Assembly: GCA_910574455.1 (NCBI GenBank)
Contig: CAJSYZ010000006.1
Coordinates: forward strand, 1,749,376-1,813,375
Direction: 5' to 3'
Source: Trichaptum fuscoviolaceum
Taxonomy: Eukaryota; Basidiomycota; Agaricomycetes; Hymenochaetales; Trichaptaceae
Length of the DNA: 64,000 bases
Shown: piece after piece, positions 24,126 through 36,337 of the stretch
Layout of the letters: every line of letters begins with the position of its first letter
How positions within the stretch are numbered: position 1 is the stretch's first letter
The notes under the pieces: model-generated
What the model was told of the DNA's origin: nothing
Database searches by the model: none
What the model saw: only the letters and a program-made list of their open reading frames with translations
Position numbers and translations under genes: made by a program

Positions 24126-27100
24126 TCAGTTGGAAGCTCTACGTCTACGCGATGAAATGAAGTTGATTATCGGCGCGAACAGATTGCCCTTTCGAATTCG
24201 GAACAGGTATGTGGCAGCGAAAAGCCATGCAACCTAGAATAGAATATAGCAAAGTATGGGTCAGATCAGAGCAGCGAGAAGAGGGGGCAGCAACCTTACA
24301 TTGAAACATATGTATGCAAGAAGGAGGCCGAAGTTCCTCCAATGGTGTGAGTAGAAAATGTTGAAGCTCGAGCTGAGGAACTGGTCAGTGGTCCGTGAGG
24401 AGCAGAACATGCAATCCGAGGTGTCGTTCGGATTCGTCAGGTAACCACCTGATGCCGCAATGTAATTCTGCATATACTCTCCACAGGTCAATCCGCTGGG
24501 TGGGGAAAGCTTTGAAAGCTCCTTCGACGAGCAATTAATATCCATGTGACCGACAGCTTTCATTTTCCGGTCAATATAAGCGGTGTCCACAAGGGAAAAA
24601 ATAACATACCTTGACCGAGCAGACCTTCTATGAGGTAGGTGTAGGGCGACACACGATACATCCACCTCCACCAGTTTAATTGGCGATACGGCTGGAGTAC
24701 ACCATTGCTGTAACACAAGGTAAGATTAAATGCCGAATTTGAGAAGGCACGAAGCGCACTCACAATGAGATGACGAATGGGAAGAGTGTGCTAAACAAAA
24801 TGGATGCGATTGGCGCATTAGGAGACATAGCTGCGATGGCCTGAGCGATGGATGTATAATAGAGAGGCAGTACTATACAGTACATGAGGTACGTGTATCC
24901 TGCGCGACTCGTCTCAAATCCGACCGTCCAGTACCAACAGAGGAAGAAAAGCGATGCCCCAAATATGTTCCAAGGGAGCTCTACAACCAGCTGCGAAGTC
25001 ACTAAGGCTGTCCAACTGTACATGCGGCTTGGGCGCTCGCGGACTTCGTAAACGTTACGGAACTTGATAAAGATCACTTGGAGCTGGTTGGAAAGAGGTA
25101 CGGTAAGAATAGTGCTCATGAAAATCGCCTGCAAAAATACAATCAGTAACGCATAATTCGAAAATCTACTGCATGCACTCACGAAAAGTTTGTTCTGTGT
25201 GCCCTGCATGGTGTCCTTTGACTTGAAGAAAGTGAAGCCAATGAACAGGCCAGCGAAAATATTGAGGATGAGCTTCGCAATAAGGTATGTTGGGTCCCTC
25301 CAATACGACGAGAATGCACGCTGTGTTAGAGTCACAGCCTGATAGACCCAAAATGACGCAAATTCGGATTTCCGGGTAGCCTGAACGGGGGGTTTCTGTC
25401 GACCCTCGCTATGGATGTCCTCGATTTCTAACTGGGTTTGCGTAGACTCTTTGGAGTTCCTCCACACATTGTACCAATCAATAGAGCTGGAGGCAGTGGC
25501 ACCAGCGCCTATAACATCAAGCATCCATTCGGCACTTGAAGGCAAGTTTTAGTATCAGGATGAGCAGACACTTTTAGCAATACTCACGGGTTCTCCTCTG
25601 GATCACAGTGCCTTGCGCCATTTCTTTCGAAATAACTAATCATAGTGGACGAGTTCTTGCCTAGATCTCCAAAGTAAACGGTTTGACCGCCCTTCCGAAG
25701 GAGAAGAAGTCTATCGAATGACTGGAACAGCTCGCCAGACGGTTGATGAATACTGAATAAAAGTTTAACAATATATCACAGGAAATGTGATGTAACTGAA
25801 GAAGGTACTCACGTGCATAGGATGGCTTGCCCATGATTTGCAAGCTCCTTTAGGAACGATACGATAGCCCAAGCCGACTGGGAATCAAGACCAGACGTTG
25901 GCTCGTCGAGAAACAGGAGTAATCGAGGCTTAGCCGCCAATTCTACACCGATAGTTGTGCGTTTCTTGTGCTCAACGCTGAGGGTACCAACAATGGCGTC
26001 AGCATGGTTCTCGAGACCGCACATCTTCAGGCACGTCTCCACACTGCACACGAAGAGTAAGAACGCAATCAGCATTCTTTATACTATGAAGTTGCTTACT
26101 ATGCCTCTTTCTCTGCCAAAGGAACCTCCTGTGGTTGACGTAGTTTGGCAGAAAATAATAGTGCCTCGCGGACAGTGGTCTCGGGAAGATGTGTATCCAT
26201 TTGTTGGCAATAGCCACTGTTATGAACAAAGTCAGCAAGAAACATAGGTTAGGCACACAAAAACTCACGTTTGGGCCTGGAAGTCGTGGGGCAACGCGTG
26301 GCCGTTGACGAACCGATCGCCAGTAATGACGCCGACGTCTGTACGCTCAGCCAAGACATTCAATAGTGTCGTCTACAATGCAAGTCAGTCAGGCATACAA
26401 AGTTATGAGTAGATTAATTTATTCCATACCTTCCCAGCACCTGACTCGCCCATCAAAGCAGTTAGTTTACCAGGGGCAACGTATCCGGAGACATCGTTCA
26501 GGAGCTGCCTTGTTTCACCATGTCCAACAGGGACGATATAGTTGAGATGCTGCCAGGAGAACAGATCTGTCATCTCGGGCGCTCCCTTCATAGCATTTTC
26601 CATTTCTTCGGTTGACTCCTCAGGAACGGGGGCTCCGGTTTGTGGACCAGGCTTTTCCTCGTCGGAAGTAGCGGATTCCTCGATAGGCGCATTTGTTCCA
26701 CGCTTAAATAGGGTGGCTGAACTCTCCCCTGCAGATGCGGTGTTGATCTGCGTGAAAAAGTTGAGAAGGAAAATGAAGAAAATAGCGAATGCGACGAGAA
26801 TTCCAAAATTCTGGGAAACAATGATGATACGTTAGAAACTGCCTTTGAAATTACGGAAAATTGTCATGACTGACCCTCCATAAATGGCTATAAGAGTAAG
26901 CGTACGACAATTCTACGAATGTGTTGCCATCAACGAAGTCTTGTCCAGGGACGGAACCGACAGTCGTACAGACTTGGTTTACAAGCGACACGTTTTCATA
27001 TCCGGCGCCCTGAGGAACCAGCGACGAACAAGTTCCATTGAGCGTATGGAATTCGTTTGTCAGGATCGCCTCAAATCCATAGCGAAGTGGCTAGAAGTAT

Positions 27101-29760
27101 ACAATAGCTTGAATAATCCCTCCTAAAGTGTTAGCGAGGAAAAACTCACATTGATATAAGTTATCCACCGCAAAGCACCAATCATAGAAGGTTTAGGGAT
27201 CACGTAACCGGTGTATAAAACGAGGGCGAACGTCGAGAGACCAGCGACTGAAAGGGCGCCAGCCTCCTGCTTGAACATTGCTGCAACAGCACGGAAATAC
27301 GCCCTCATGGTGATGGTCATAGTGAACACATAAAGGAAGAATATGCTGCCGATCATTGTGGATGAGAAAGTGCGTTATTGAGCACATTAAAGACTCACAA
27401 GAATTGTCCAGCTGATTGCTGGAGTTTGACGAGGAAGTAAAGAATGACGCTGAACACGACCATGATCACAAACGTGATCGGAATATCTACGATGGTAAGG
27501 GCGAGGGATTCCGCGAAAGGATAATACATCGCAGACTTGTGGTGCCGGTGAACGATGGGCCGTTGCGAGAAAAGTGACGGGATTTCAGACATAGCAGAAA
27601 GAGCGCCAAATAGAAGGGAGCTAACAAAGCCATTAACGTATGAACTAAAGACGAACCGTGAACCATTCAGACTTACAAGAATAACACACCACCGCGCGAA
27701 AAGTAGGCGGACGTCGCATCCGGAACTTTCAAGAACAGTGTACCGATGATGATAGCCTGGAAAATATACGACAGCAAGAACGCCAACTGGGTTGACCAGT
27801 CGCCACGCAGGATCTGTACTCGGCGCACTATAACTTCTTTCACTTGCATGGGCATGCTGAGGGTATACGGGCTCGAAAGGTGGGTATGCTTTCCATGCTC
27901 CGCACGTGCGCTCTGGATGTAAGACTTGCGCTTCTCTTCCTTCTCTGCGTCTGAGATGTGGGCGATGTCCGGCAGGTTCTCGATGCGAATGTCATCATCG
28001 TCGATGATGACGTTCTCCGCGAGGAACGTCGCAATCTCTTCGCGGTTCACGCCGGCAAGCGGGTGCTTCTGGAAATAAGCAGCCATCTCATCGGCACTAC
28101 GAGGAACTCGATCCTCATATCCTGCGCGGGGCGTCCGCCCGTGTGGATCGGTGACTGCGTCGCATTATAAAGGTGAATATCAATCGTGATGAGGGTATAA
28201 ATTATGGTAACTGACCCGCGACAAGGAAGTCCGACGTCGTTTGCCTATTGGCCGGTTCATAGCCCATCTCAATGAAGTATTGCCGCGCCTCTGAAGCCTG
28301 TCCGAAGTAAATCATCTTTCCTTCATAGATTACGCAAACCTTATCGAACAACTTGTAAAGGATTTCCGAGGCCTGATAAATGGAGACGATAGACGTGAGT
28401 CCCAAGATCTCTGTGGCAATGCGGAGCGCGCGAACGAACTCGACCGCAGTAGACGAATCAAGACCACGAGTCGAGCTAGAACAGAATGCTTTAGCATATC
28501 AGGATGTTTGGATGGAGGACAAATGCTCACTTATCCCAAGCCCCAAGCTTTGCACGTGTAGCGAGGGCTTCTGCTATAGACACACGTTTCCGCTCACCGC
28601 CAGAGACACCTCTAATGGCTGCGTCGCCAACCTTCGTGTCCTTGACGTGACGAAGACCAAAAACAGTACCAAGTGTGTTCGTGACTGTCTCAACATACTC
28701 GTCTTTACTCATTCCATCTAAGCGAACGTTCTTGTTCGGCATGCGCGTGCGTGCTGCGAAGGAGAGCGTGTCTTGCACTGTAAGAGTAGGAAAGTGCACA
28801 TCATCCTCCGGGCAATAGATGACGTCACCGCGAAAGTGCTTGTGAACCTGCTTCGGTGTGAAAGACGAGTAGTGAAGGAGCCCAGAAACGGAGTGATACT
28901 CCTCGTGCTGATTGGAAAGCGTCTTGAGTAGAGTCGTGCACCCGGCGCCCGGACGTCCAAGGACAACTGTTAACAAAGAAGATATTTAATTATACGACAA
29001 AAGTTAGTTCCTAGCTGAAGAACGTACGGAGCATCTCTCCCGGGAAAACAACTCCTTCGAATCCGCTGATGATGTCGCGCACAGATGGGTGTAGCGCCTC
29101 ACGAACCTTCGCCGGAATGTTCAAAGGGTTAATTGTAGATCCAAGAGTCGCCTGATAGCTCGCGGCGCGACCCAATCCCTGCACGCGTAGGTCCCGGAAG
29201 ACCACACCGAGCTCGCGCGGCTTTATCGATTGATCCTCTTCTTGCCTATTTATGATTAGATGCGTACAACATAGCACACCGAAGAATATCGGTGTTACAT
29301 ACCGTTTGACCATTTCACGTAGGATCTTCTCGAGATCAAATTTCTCTGACGCATCGGAATCACCGACAGCGGTACTGACACTTGAACCGCTGCTTTGCGG
29401 ATGCTGCTGTTCCCTCTGAGCTGTTAGAGTGCGGTGTATAGATCTCGCCGTCGCGCTATGCTGGGTGAGTGTGCGTCTCAACTCGAGCACGCCCTCTGGA
29501 TCAAAGTAGTCAACCGCAACGCGGGATGCGCTGGAGTCGCGGCGCCTGTGATGGTGAGGGGGACGGATGCCATGAGGTGTCGATGGCTCCGGCTCGTGAG
29601 TGATGTCAGTTGCATTATGATCCGTGTGGTGATGGTGGTGGTAATTGTCGTGGAACGCTGTTCCACTCGCTGCCGCCGCCATTGCGTTTGAAGATGGTAG
29701 CTCGGGCACTACATCCCGGGACCGATCGCTCGCAGTTTCAGGAGATGGATCCCCGCTCAT
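24126..29760 (-). CDS. PDR-type ABC transporter (full-size ABCG)
   Basis: A plasma-membrane ATP-driven efflux pump of the pleiotropic drug resistance family, about 1,450-1,500 residues with many introns. The order is the fungal PDR layout: a cytosolic N-terminal domain, NBD1, TMD1, NBD2, TMD2. NBD1 has the family's degenerate Walker A (GRPGAGCTT, Cys for Lys) and the signature [17 protein letters not shown]2 has a canonical Walker A (GESGAGK|TT, split by an intron), a weakened signature region ([15 protein letters not shown]) and Walker [16 protein letters not shown]. Six-helix blocks lie at about 27.1-28.1 and 24.1-25.5 kb. The stop at 24126-24128 follows a C-terminal TYLFRIRKG helix end and a basic tail. 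The N-terminus is unusually His-rich. Substrates probably include azoles or plant phenolics by family, not shown here. Confidence 0.93.
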
Positions 29761-31138
29761 AGTGCGACGAGGAAGGGAAAGAGAGGGGGAGGTAATAGAG
29801 GGCTGGGGGACTTTCGGGGAAGTGGCCGTGGGTGGCTGGCTGTCTCAGACTTTATCATTCGACACGTCGCCAGCCAATTTGTAACGGTATCTTCAGCAGT
29901 AAAACACATATCAAGGATATTAGCAACACTTTCTCCAGAATATTGCCAAGTGCAAGGAGAGCTTTGGATTCCCGATGTCGGATGTTTTCTACTCTTGCTA
30001 ATGAGTGGAGGCGACTGGTCAGCCATATGACGTATTCAGGGGTGACCGTAACCCGATCGCACTTTTTGCGTAAGTTAGAGTTGAAGCCGCAGTTTACGCT
30101 GCGTAAGATGCAGGCGGCAAGACGACGCGCAATCTATGCAGGTATCGTTGCAAATTGCGAATGGCTTCGGCGCAATGTGTTCAACAACTGCGGCTGCGGC
30201 TTTCAAGCACCTCGAGGGCTCGCTGAGTCGTTTTAGCACGCCACCAGATCCGCAATCAGATAGCTATGGTCATAGTCTGAGGTCTAGAGCAGGATCTTGC
30301 TAGAGAAGGGTTGAGCTGACTGAATTGAAGTTAAGTAGTGATTGCTAGAGTGGAGATAGCCTCAGATGCACATCATGCATGGCGCGTCTACATCCCATAG
30401 AGCAGAAACCTTGAGGGAGACGAGTTTGAAAACAAGACATATCCCGTTTCGTTCATTCTCGGATAATGAGCATAACTTTAACCTTGCTTTGCTGGAATAA
30501 GACGAAGGCAGTTTGAGGTTGAAGATCATTGTGAAAGCAATGCCGCACAGTGCCAGATCATGGCCGCCGCCCGCGTGTGAACTTGAACGGGATTATCCGG
30601 ATCGTCCTTCCTTCCAATCTCAATTCAACTCTTGGTTTGGTTCTCGACAATATGTCCAGCGCACGGTCTTCTCGGGTTTTCTTAGGGTGTATATCTATCA
30701 GAGAGATCCATGCTTGATTTGAAGGCTGAAGTGGAAATGCAGCCAATCTTGAGAGTATATTCAAACGTGATCACCCATATTATAGACCACCAGCTTCTCA
30801 ACCTTTCCGATCTTTTATGTACACTCATACCCTTTCGGCATATTGTCCTGGACTTCAAAGCATACGTTACGGTATCTCATCCCAAAACGATACCCTCGCG
30901 CGCCGAACCTATGTAGAGACTGAGTGTTCCGAGTTCAAAATGTACTCTTTAGTCTTGTTTTCGTTGTACATACATATGTATGTATTTCATTGGTAGTTGG
31001 TAGTTTTATAAGACATTAATTGCGACATGTATGATAGTCAAAAGCGCGACAGCAGAAAACAAGGGAAGAAACTGACAAAAAATACGTACAATACATATAC
31101 ATCATACATTAATTTTGCAGAAGCTGCTTTGACGCGCT
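29761..31138. other. Intergenic region between ABC transporter and MRE11
   Basis: About 1.4 kb. It holds the ABC promoter and the MRE11 3' UTR. A 134-codon plus ORF at 29832-30236 and a 68-codon ORF at 30710-30916 have no recognisable features or splice support. A small palindrome (TACATACATATGTATGTA) lies at about 30968. Confidence 0.45.
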
Positions 31139-33967
31139 TCAATCATCATCACTATCAATCTCGACCTATACGCAGTCAGGGATGCAATTATGACAGTAAT
31201 ACCAATTTACTCACCGCTTTCTGAGTGCGTTTTCGCGCAGTAGCAGCAGCAGTTCGCGTGGATCTACCTGCTCCGGAGGGTGCGAAACTTAAAGTTGCTT
31301 GCTTTGTCTTTGAAGTGCTTTGTGAGGAGGCTGCCTTACCGCGTGCTGCCGGCTTCTTCGTTGCTACCGAGGATTGACTAAAAGGCAAGGATTATTATCG
31401 TAACCCGTCGAAACAATAAAGACACGAATTACCTTAATATCGCAGCCCGACTTGTTTTCTTCGGTGGTGCCATCACCTCTTCTTCACTCACATCTTCATC
31501 TTCATCCTCATCTTCCGGTTCCTGTTCATACGGAATCAAGTTGTTAAGCATATGATCAAGCTCTTCAGTGAGTACATTACTCACCACAGCTTTCTTCCCT
31601 CTTCTTGCCGGTGCTTTCTTAGCTGGAACTTTGGCTTTTGATGAAGTCGCTTTACTCGTTTTCTTTGGGGGCGGTTGCTGGAAGTCGTCATCGTCGTCGT
31701 CCAAATCCATCATCATCGAATCGACCGATTCATTGTCAGATGCGATAGGTTTACCCTTGCCCTAGACAGAAATTAATGGCGTGCGTCGTGGGAGATTAGT
31801 ATATACAAAACAGCATTTCCCACCTTTGTAGAGGGACCTCCTTCAAGTCTTTGTTTCGCGTACTGTTCGTTGTGTTCTCTCCGAGCCTTTTGCACCTGTA
31901 ATATGCGTGAATAAATATTTTATATTGCCCAGAGATTGAAATATCGTACCACGTCCTCCAAGTCCTCTTCGTCGATTTGTTGACCATTTTGCTGCACACC
32001 CTTCATGAGTGATTTCAGGTTTGAATTCACATACCTGGTTGAGTATTATTTGAGTGAACTCAACTATAAGATATTTGCATTCAGGCTTACGAAGCGATTG
32101 CATGTGTGTCATCTTTTTCCACAAACGTCTGAATAGCATCGCCCATGCCAATTTCACCCAAGAGTTGCATCTCTTGGTTCGCTAGGTACTCCCTCACAAG
32201 TGTCTCCACTCTCACTCGCGCAAGTTTCTCGCTAACAGTCAGATCGGGATCATCAATGCTCAGCTCGGGTTCTTCCATGCCGCCATCTTTTCCTTTTGTA
32301 CGTGACCTTCCAGTCATACGCTTCGAGCGATGGAAGATGAGGACGTCTCGAGGATTGGCGATCCGGCCTTGGAATTCTTGACCAAATCGAATGGGGTTAG
32401 ACATCTCGGTCACGTCCGTTGTATCTACCTTTAAACGGACAAGTGGCAGCATGGGTGGCAGAGCCTCCTCCCCTTTCTCTAGTGCGCGGGCGTTCCGCTC
32501 TTCCCACTGCGCATTTGCTCGTTCTATCAGTTCGTTAACCTAAAAGCTCATAAGTTTGCGACAAAGATAGGCAAGGAATATAAAGATCTTACCTTTCCTT
32601 TCAAATACTTGCTAACTGCAATCTGGTCTGTGACATCGAAGTTCTCCTCTTCTGCAGCCTCTATTAAAACAACATCGTCTATAACAAATGGCCGGACGGT
32701 CCTTAGTGGGATCGGTTCCATATGGAATTCTTTCCCTCGAATTTGCAGTAATGCAACATGCCTTTTACGATTTGAGAAGCGGTCAATCAGCATAGTTGCA
32801 ACACTCACTTCTCTAGCGACTCGCCATCCGCCAAAGACGTGGCAACGGACGAGCCGGGTTGCGAAACGTAGTATTGCTTTCCCGCGACAGGTTCTGGCAA
32901 GATACGACAATCGTGTTCGTGTCCCCAGACTACGAGATTAATACTATCATCAAACATGCCCTCCGGTACGGCCTCTTGCGGTCCCCGTTTGACCCTTGAA
33001 CCACAACTGATTAGCGCTTGTAAGACCAAAGAGGGGGTGAACTCACCGATTCTGATGCAGCAACAAAATGTTAAACCAGTCCTGCTTGTCTCTAGGCATG
33101 TACATTCGCACTCGATTACTCCGCAGCTCAAAATGCATCCTGGCATCTTTGACATTGCCGATGCCGTACAAGCCAAGCCGTGAACTGCCCTTGCGGAGGA
33201 GCACAGGCTTCACAGCGATTCCAGTAGTCTGAGCTTCTGCGTCCGTTGTAGGAAGGTCAATCTTTCCCATGTAGTTTAATAGTCCCGTCACGGAAAGCAG
33301 ATCGAGCGCACACAGAGCACCTTCCTAATGCAAGGCATGTCAATGACAGCTCGTAGCTGAAGCCATCAGACATACCGGACCAGCACCCTGAGGATCATCA
33401 TGGTTTCCGTGTATTGAGAATACAGGTATTCCAACGTTCAGATTTGGGTCCTCATAGTTCACCGCCGGAAAACTTTGTTTCTTACTTAGTCTCACATACT
33501 AAGATAGTAGAGCGCACGCACGAGAAGCCCGATGCCTTTCCTTCGTCTGGATCACTAAGGAGCTCTATCTCGACCGGTTTGTCTCCCAGGGTGTGTTCTC
33601 GCAGAAGCGCGATGACGCGGTAGATGCAGTCCCTGGATGGCCTGTTCTCGTGAAAGAGGTCTCCAGCCAGGAGAATAAAGTCCGCCTTTCCGAGTCAGTC
33701 CAATTAGTACCTCGAAGTCATCAGGGGAGCAACACACGTCTTTTTTCACCGCTAACTTCAGGATCTCCTCGAATGTGTCGATGGAATCCCTGCCGCGGAT
33801 GGGGTCGCGTTCTAGGTATCCGATGTGATTGTCCGTCGCCAGCAAGATTCTGAATGTATCTTGTGCAACTGGGATTTCGCTCAAAGGACTGCGGCAGGGA
33901 GTTATATGTAAAGTAGCTCACGGTTTTCATCATCAAAATCGGCCGGTGCCTCCAGATGGCGAGACAT
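31139..33967 (-). CDS. mre11: MRE11 double-strand break repair nuclease
   Basis: The Mn-dependent nuclease subunit of the MRE11-RAD50-NBS1 complex in the nucleus. The start is [15 protein letters not shown]. All phosphodiesterase motifs are visible in order: TDNHIGY with RGRDS, a GDLFHEN-type region at about 33.65 kb, [21 protein letters not shown] and VVWGHEHDC. The DNA-binding cap follows ([16 protein letters not shown]). The C-terminal tail is acidic, then basic, with [12 protein letters not shown] and an RGR-like SGAGRSTRT patch. A last mini-exon encodes VEIDSDDD and the stop at 31139-31141. That exon requires a GTGAGT donor after RTQKA; reading through gives a different short tail. It lies 172 bp from a small divergent ORF. 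The start was chosen as the ATG immediately before the conserved spliced N-terminus. Confidence 0.95.
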
Positions 33968-34139
33968 TGCACTTGTAGTTCAGAACTTCAGATGAGCAAG
34001 ACGCGCTCGGGCGCGCTCAAAGTCCAACCCAAACGGTGAACTTCAAGTTGAAATCGCGCTACGTCACGCCGGCGGCGGCGGGGGGTCACACCAGCCTTCA
34101 TGCAAGCGTGCCACCAGTGAAATAACCTTATCGCTTACC

Positions 34140-34271
34140 ATGACCGAGGAAGATTTCTTCAACAGCCTCATCATCGCAGAGGCAGCTGAACAGATGGTGG
34201 TGGTCAAGAACAAGAGCGAAAACTCGAATGATGACCCGAAACGACATTTTTATACTTTCAGTCCGGGCTGA
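34140..34271 (+). other. 43-codon ORF divergent from MRE11
   Basis: An ATG-to-stop ORF encoding a short acidic peptide that starts MTEEDFFNSLIIAEAAEQ and ends HFYTFSPG. It begins 172 bp from the MRE11 start on the other strand, in a GC-rich shared promoter. It could be a micro-protein gene, a first exon, or chance. No family is recognised. Confidence 0.25.
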
Positions 34272-34466
34272 AATCTAAACCTTGAATGGTCATTTCAACA
34301 TATACAGAAAAGAAACACTAACTAATTATTGACATCAGCGCTGAAGTACTGAAGACACTTCAATCAAAAATCATCGACATGCATTTTTTATTGCAACGGA
34401 GGACTACGAATTTTTTTCATACTAGTACATGCGAGTCAGTCATTTACGCCCGGGATGACATTCCCA

Positions 34467-35948
34467 CTACGCCTCGTCCTGTGGAAGCGCAATTGGTCCT
34501 TCCCTCCTTCGTCCTCGCAATTTGGTCCACATCGCCGATACGATGAGCACGACAGGATGCACGAATGTAAAGACGATAGCGGTGATCTAAGCGCTCGATC
34601 AGTAAACTTTTCAAAGCTGTTCAAATCTAATACTCACCGAAACCGGCGCTGCCTTGGGCGGAGCCCTCCAAATGCTCATCGCGAGCCACACTGCTCCAAC
34701 TGTCCATATGATGTCTTTCCTCGCGGCGATGTAGATGGCTCCGAGCACATTTATCGCCAAAAATATGCCAAAACCCTCCCATCTATACTGGTCATACGCT
34801 TTGGTATCTCCTTCCGCCCAGTAGTGACCCTCTGCGGCGCTGTGAAGAGTGAGCCTTTTCCTTCGGTGACATATAGCTGGTACTTACAACAGTGATACCC
34901 AGAACATTAGCGACAGCGGGAGAATCAAGAACAATCGTACAGGAGCGTGGATGAAGACTATGTCAAGCGGGCGTTTGTATGTTGTCGGGTGATAGGTGAA
35001 CAGCACGATATTGGAGTACAGAAGAAGAATGACAAGGATTCCGAGGAGAATTGTGGAGACTGTGAATGCTTGGAAGGCCTGGAGAGTTAATGAGAAGAGG
35101 ATGCGGAAGGAAATGACTTAGGGACAAACCCATGCAACTGCCCAGAAGGCAAATACCCAGTTCGAGAGCACGAGAGCGATTCCACTTCCCTTAATGAACG
35201 CTTGCTGAAGGTGACAATTAATGCACATACTCTCATCCAAATTGAAGACCCGTACCTTTGTTTCTCGCTTCCTGGCGATGGATAGCAGGACACAGTACCC
35301 GACCTGCATGCAATAGATCGCGATAACGTAGAACGCGATGAAGGATGGACGAGGCGTGATAGATGTAGGGTACATCTTTGTGATTTTGCCTGCAGATAAC
35401 GATGTTCATTGTTCCGGGCCTTGTTCGATGAGGCAAGGCACTGGTACGCACTTAAGTTAGGGCTAATGACGAACGAGCACACTCCTATGGTCCCAACGCT
35501 CATGATGAGTGACAACGGAGTCAAAACCTGCAACCTGGAAGATAGAGATAAATCAAAGCTCAAAGTCGTTTCTCAGATGAGTTACCTCGTCAGCTGCAGT
35601 GCTTCTCTCACTGCAGGATCTCGTGTGTCCACTGGCAGACCATTCATGATTGGAATGTCCTCTTCCTTGGTATCTCTGTCGTTGGCAAAGCACTGTTGTC
35701 GGAAACGTGCAAGACTGTTGAGGAGAAAGGTAAGAGAGGATGGAAACTCAAAGTTCCGTTCACTGGCACTCATTAAGTACCAAAATTTCATGACGTCATA
35801 AATTACAGTTTAATCTCTTTTCTTTGTTTTCAACTTGCTTTGTTACAGTACAGTTTCAATAAATTCATTAAAGCTTGTCGATTAATGATAATACTCACTG
35901 TATTCCGATGGACTCCTGAATGGGAATTTGTACTTCTGCTTTGGTCAT
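34467..35948 (-). CDS. Multi-pass membrane protein (DUF1774-like, tentative)
   Basis: An integral membrane protein with about seven hydrophobic segments and several introns. The first exon encodes MTKAEVQIPIQESIGIQ and is followed by a long-spaced second exon with ..SASERNFEFPSSLTFLL. Helices include LTPLSLIMSVGTIGVCSFVI, FIAFYVIAIYCMQVGYCVLL, ALVLSNWVFAFWAVAW, VSTILLGILVILLLYSNIVL and FLILPLSLMFW. A loop with a YHPTTYKRPLD-type sequence follows at about 34.97 kb. The C-terminus is basic and then ends GPIALPQDEA at 34467. The layout resembles the fungal DUF1774 family (yeast YDR090C-like), whose function is unknown. The fit is from memory of the family's shape and is not certain. Confidence 0.65.
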
Positions 35949-36337
35949 CTTTTCTTAGAATTTAAGAAGCGAAGTAATAATTGATTGGTACTATGACGTC
36001 ATACCAGACTGCATAAATATTGAACGTGGAAAGGGAGCTATGATCAGAAATATGAACGTGAGTCTCAAAAATTGATTGATCGAAGTGTTTGGAAAAGAAC
36101 CTTGGAATACACTCTCATGATGTGATTATCAAAATGTATCATATAAAATTTTTAATGTATCCATGAAGCCAGATGGGAACTTGAAATAGGTACTAGTAGT
36201 TGAATGTAAGACCAAGGTTAGTTGATGAGTGACCAGTGAATCCAAGACTCGGAGTGATTGGACCTTTAGAGATGCAATCCAGAGTTGACCCATACGGATA
36301 TTAAGACCTGTAATCCCACAAGCAGGCATGAGACATA
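35949..36337. other. AT-rich intergenic region
   Basis: About 390 bp, AT-rich, between the membrane protein gene and the F-box-like relic. No gene seen. Confidence 0.4.

Noticed and set aside
29832..30236. 134-codon plus-strand ORF upstream of the ABC transporter
   Set aside because: No domain, repeat or splice evidence; it overlaps the likely promoter of the divergent transporter.
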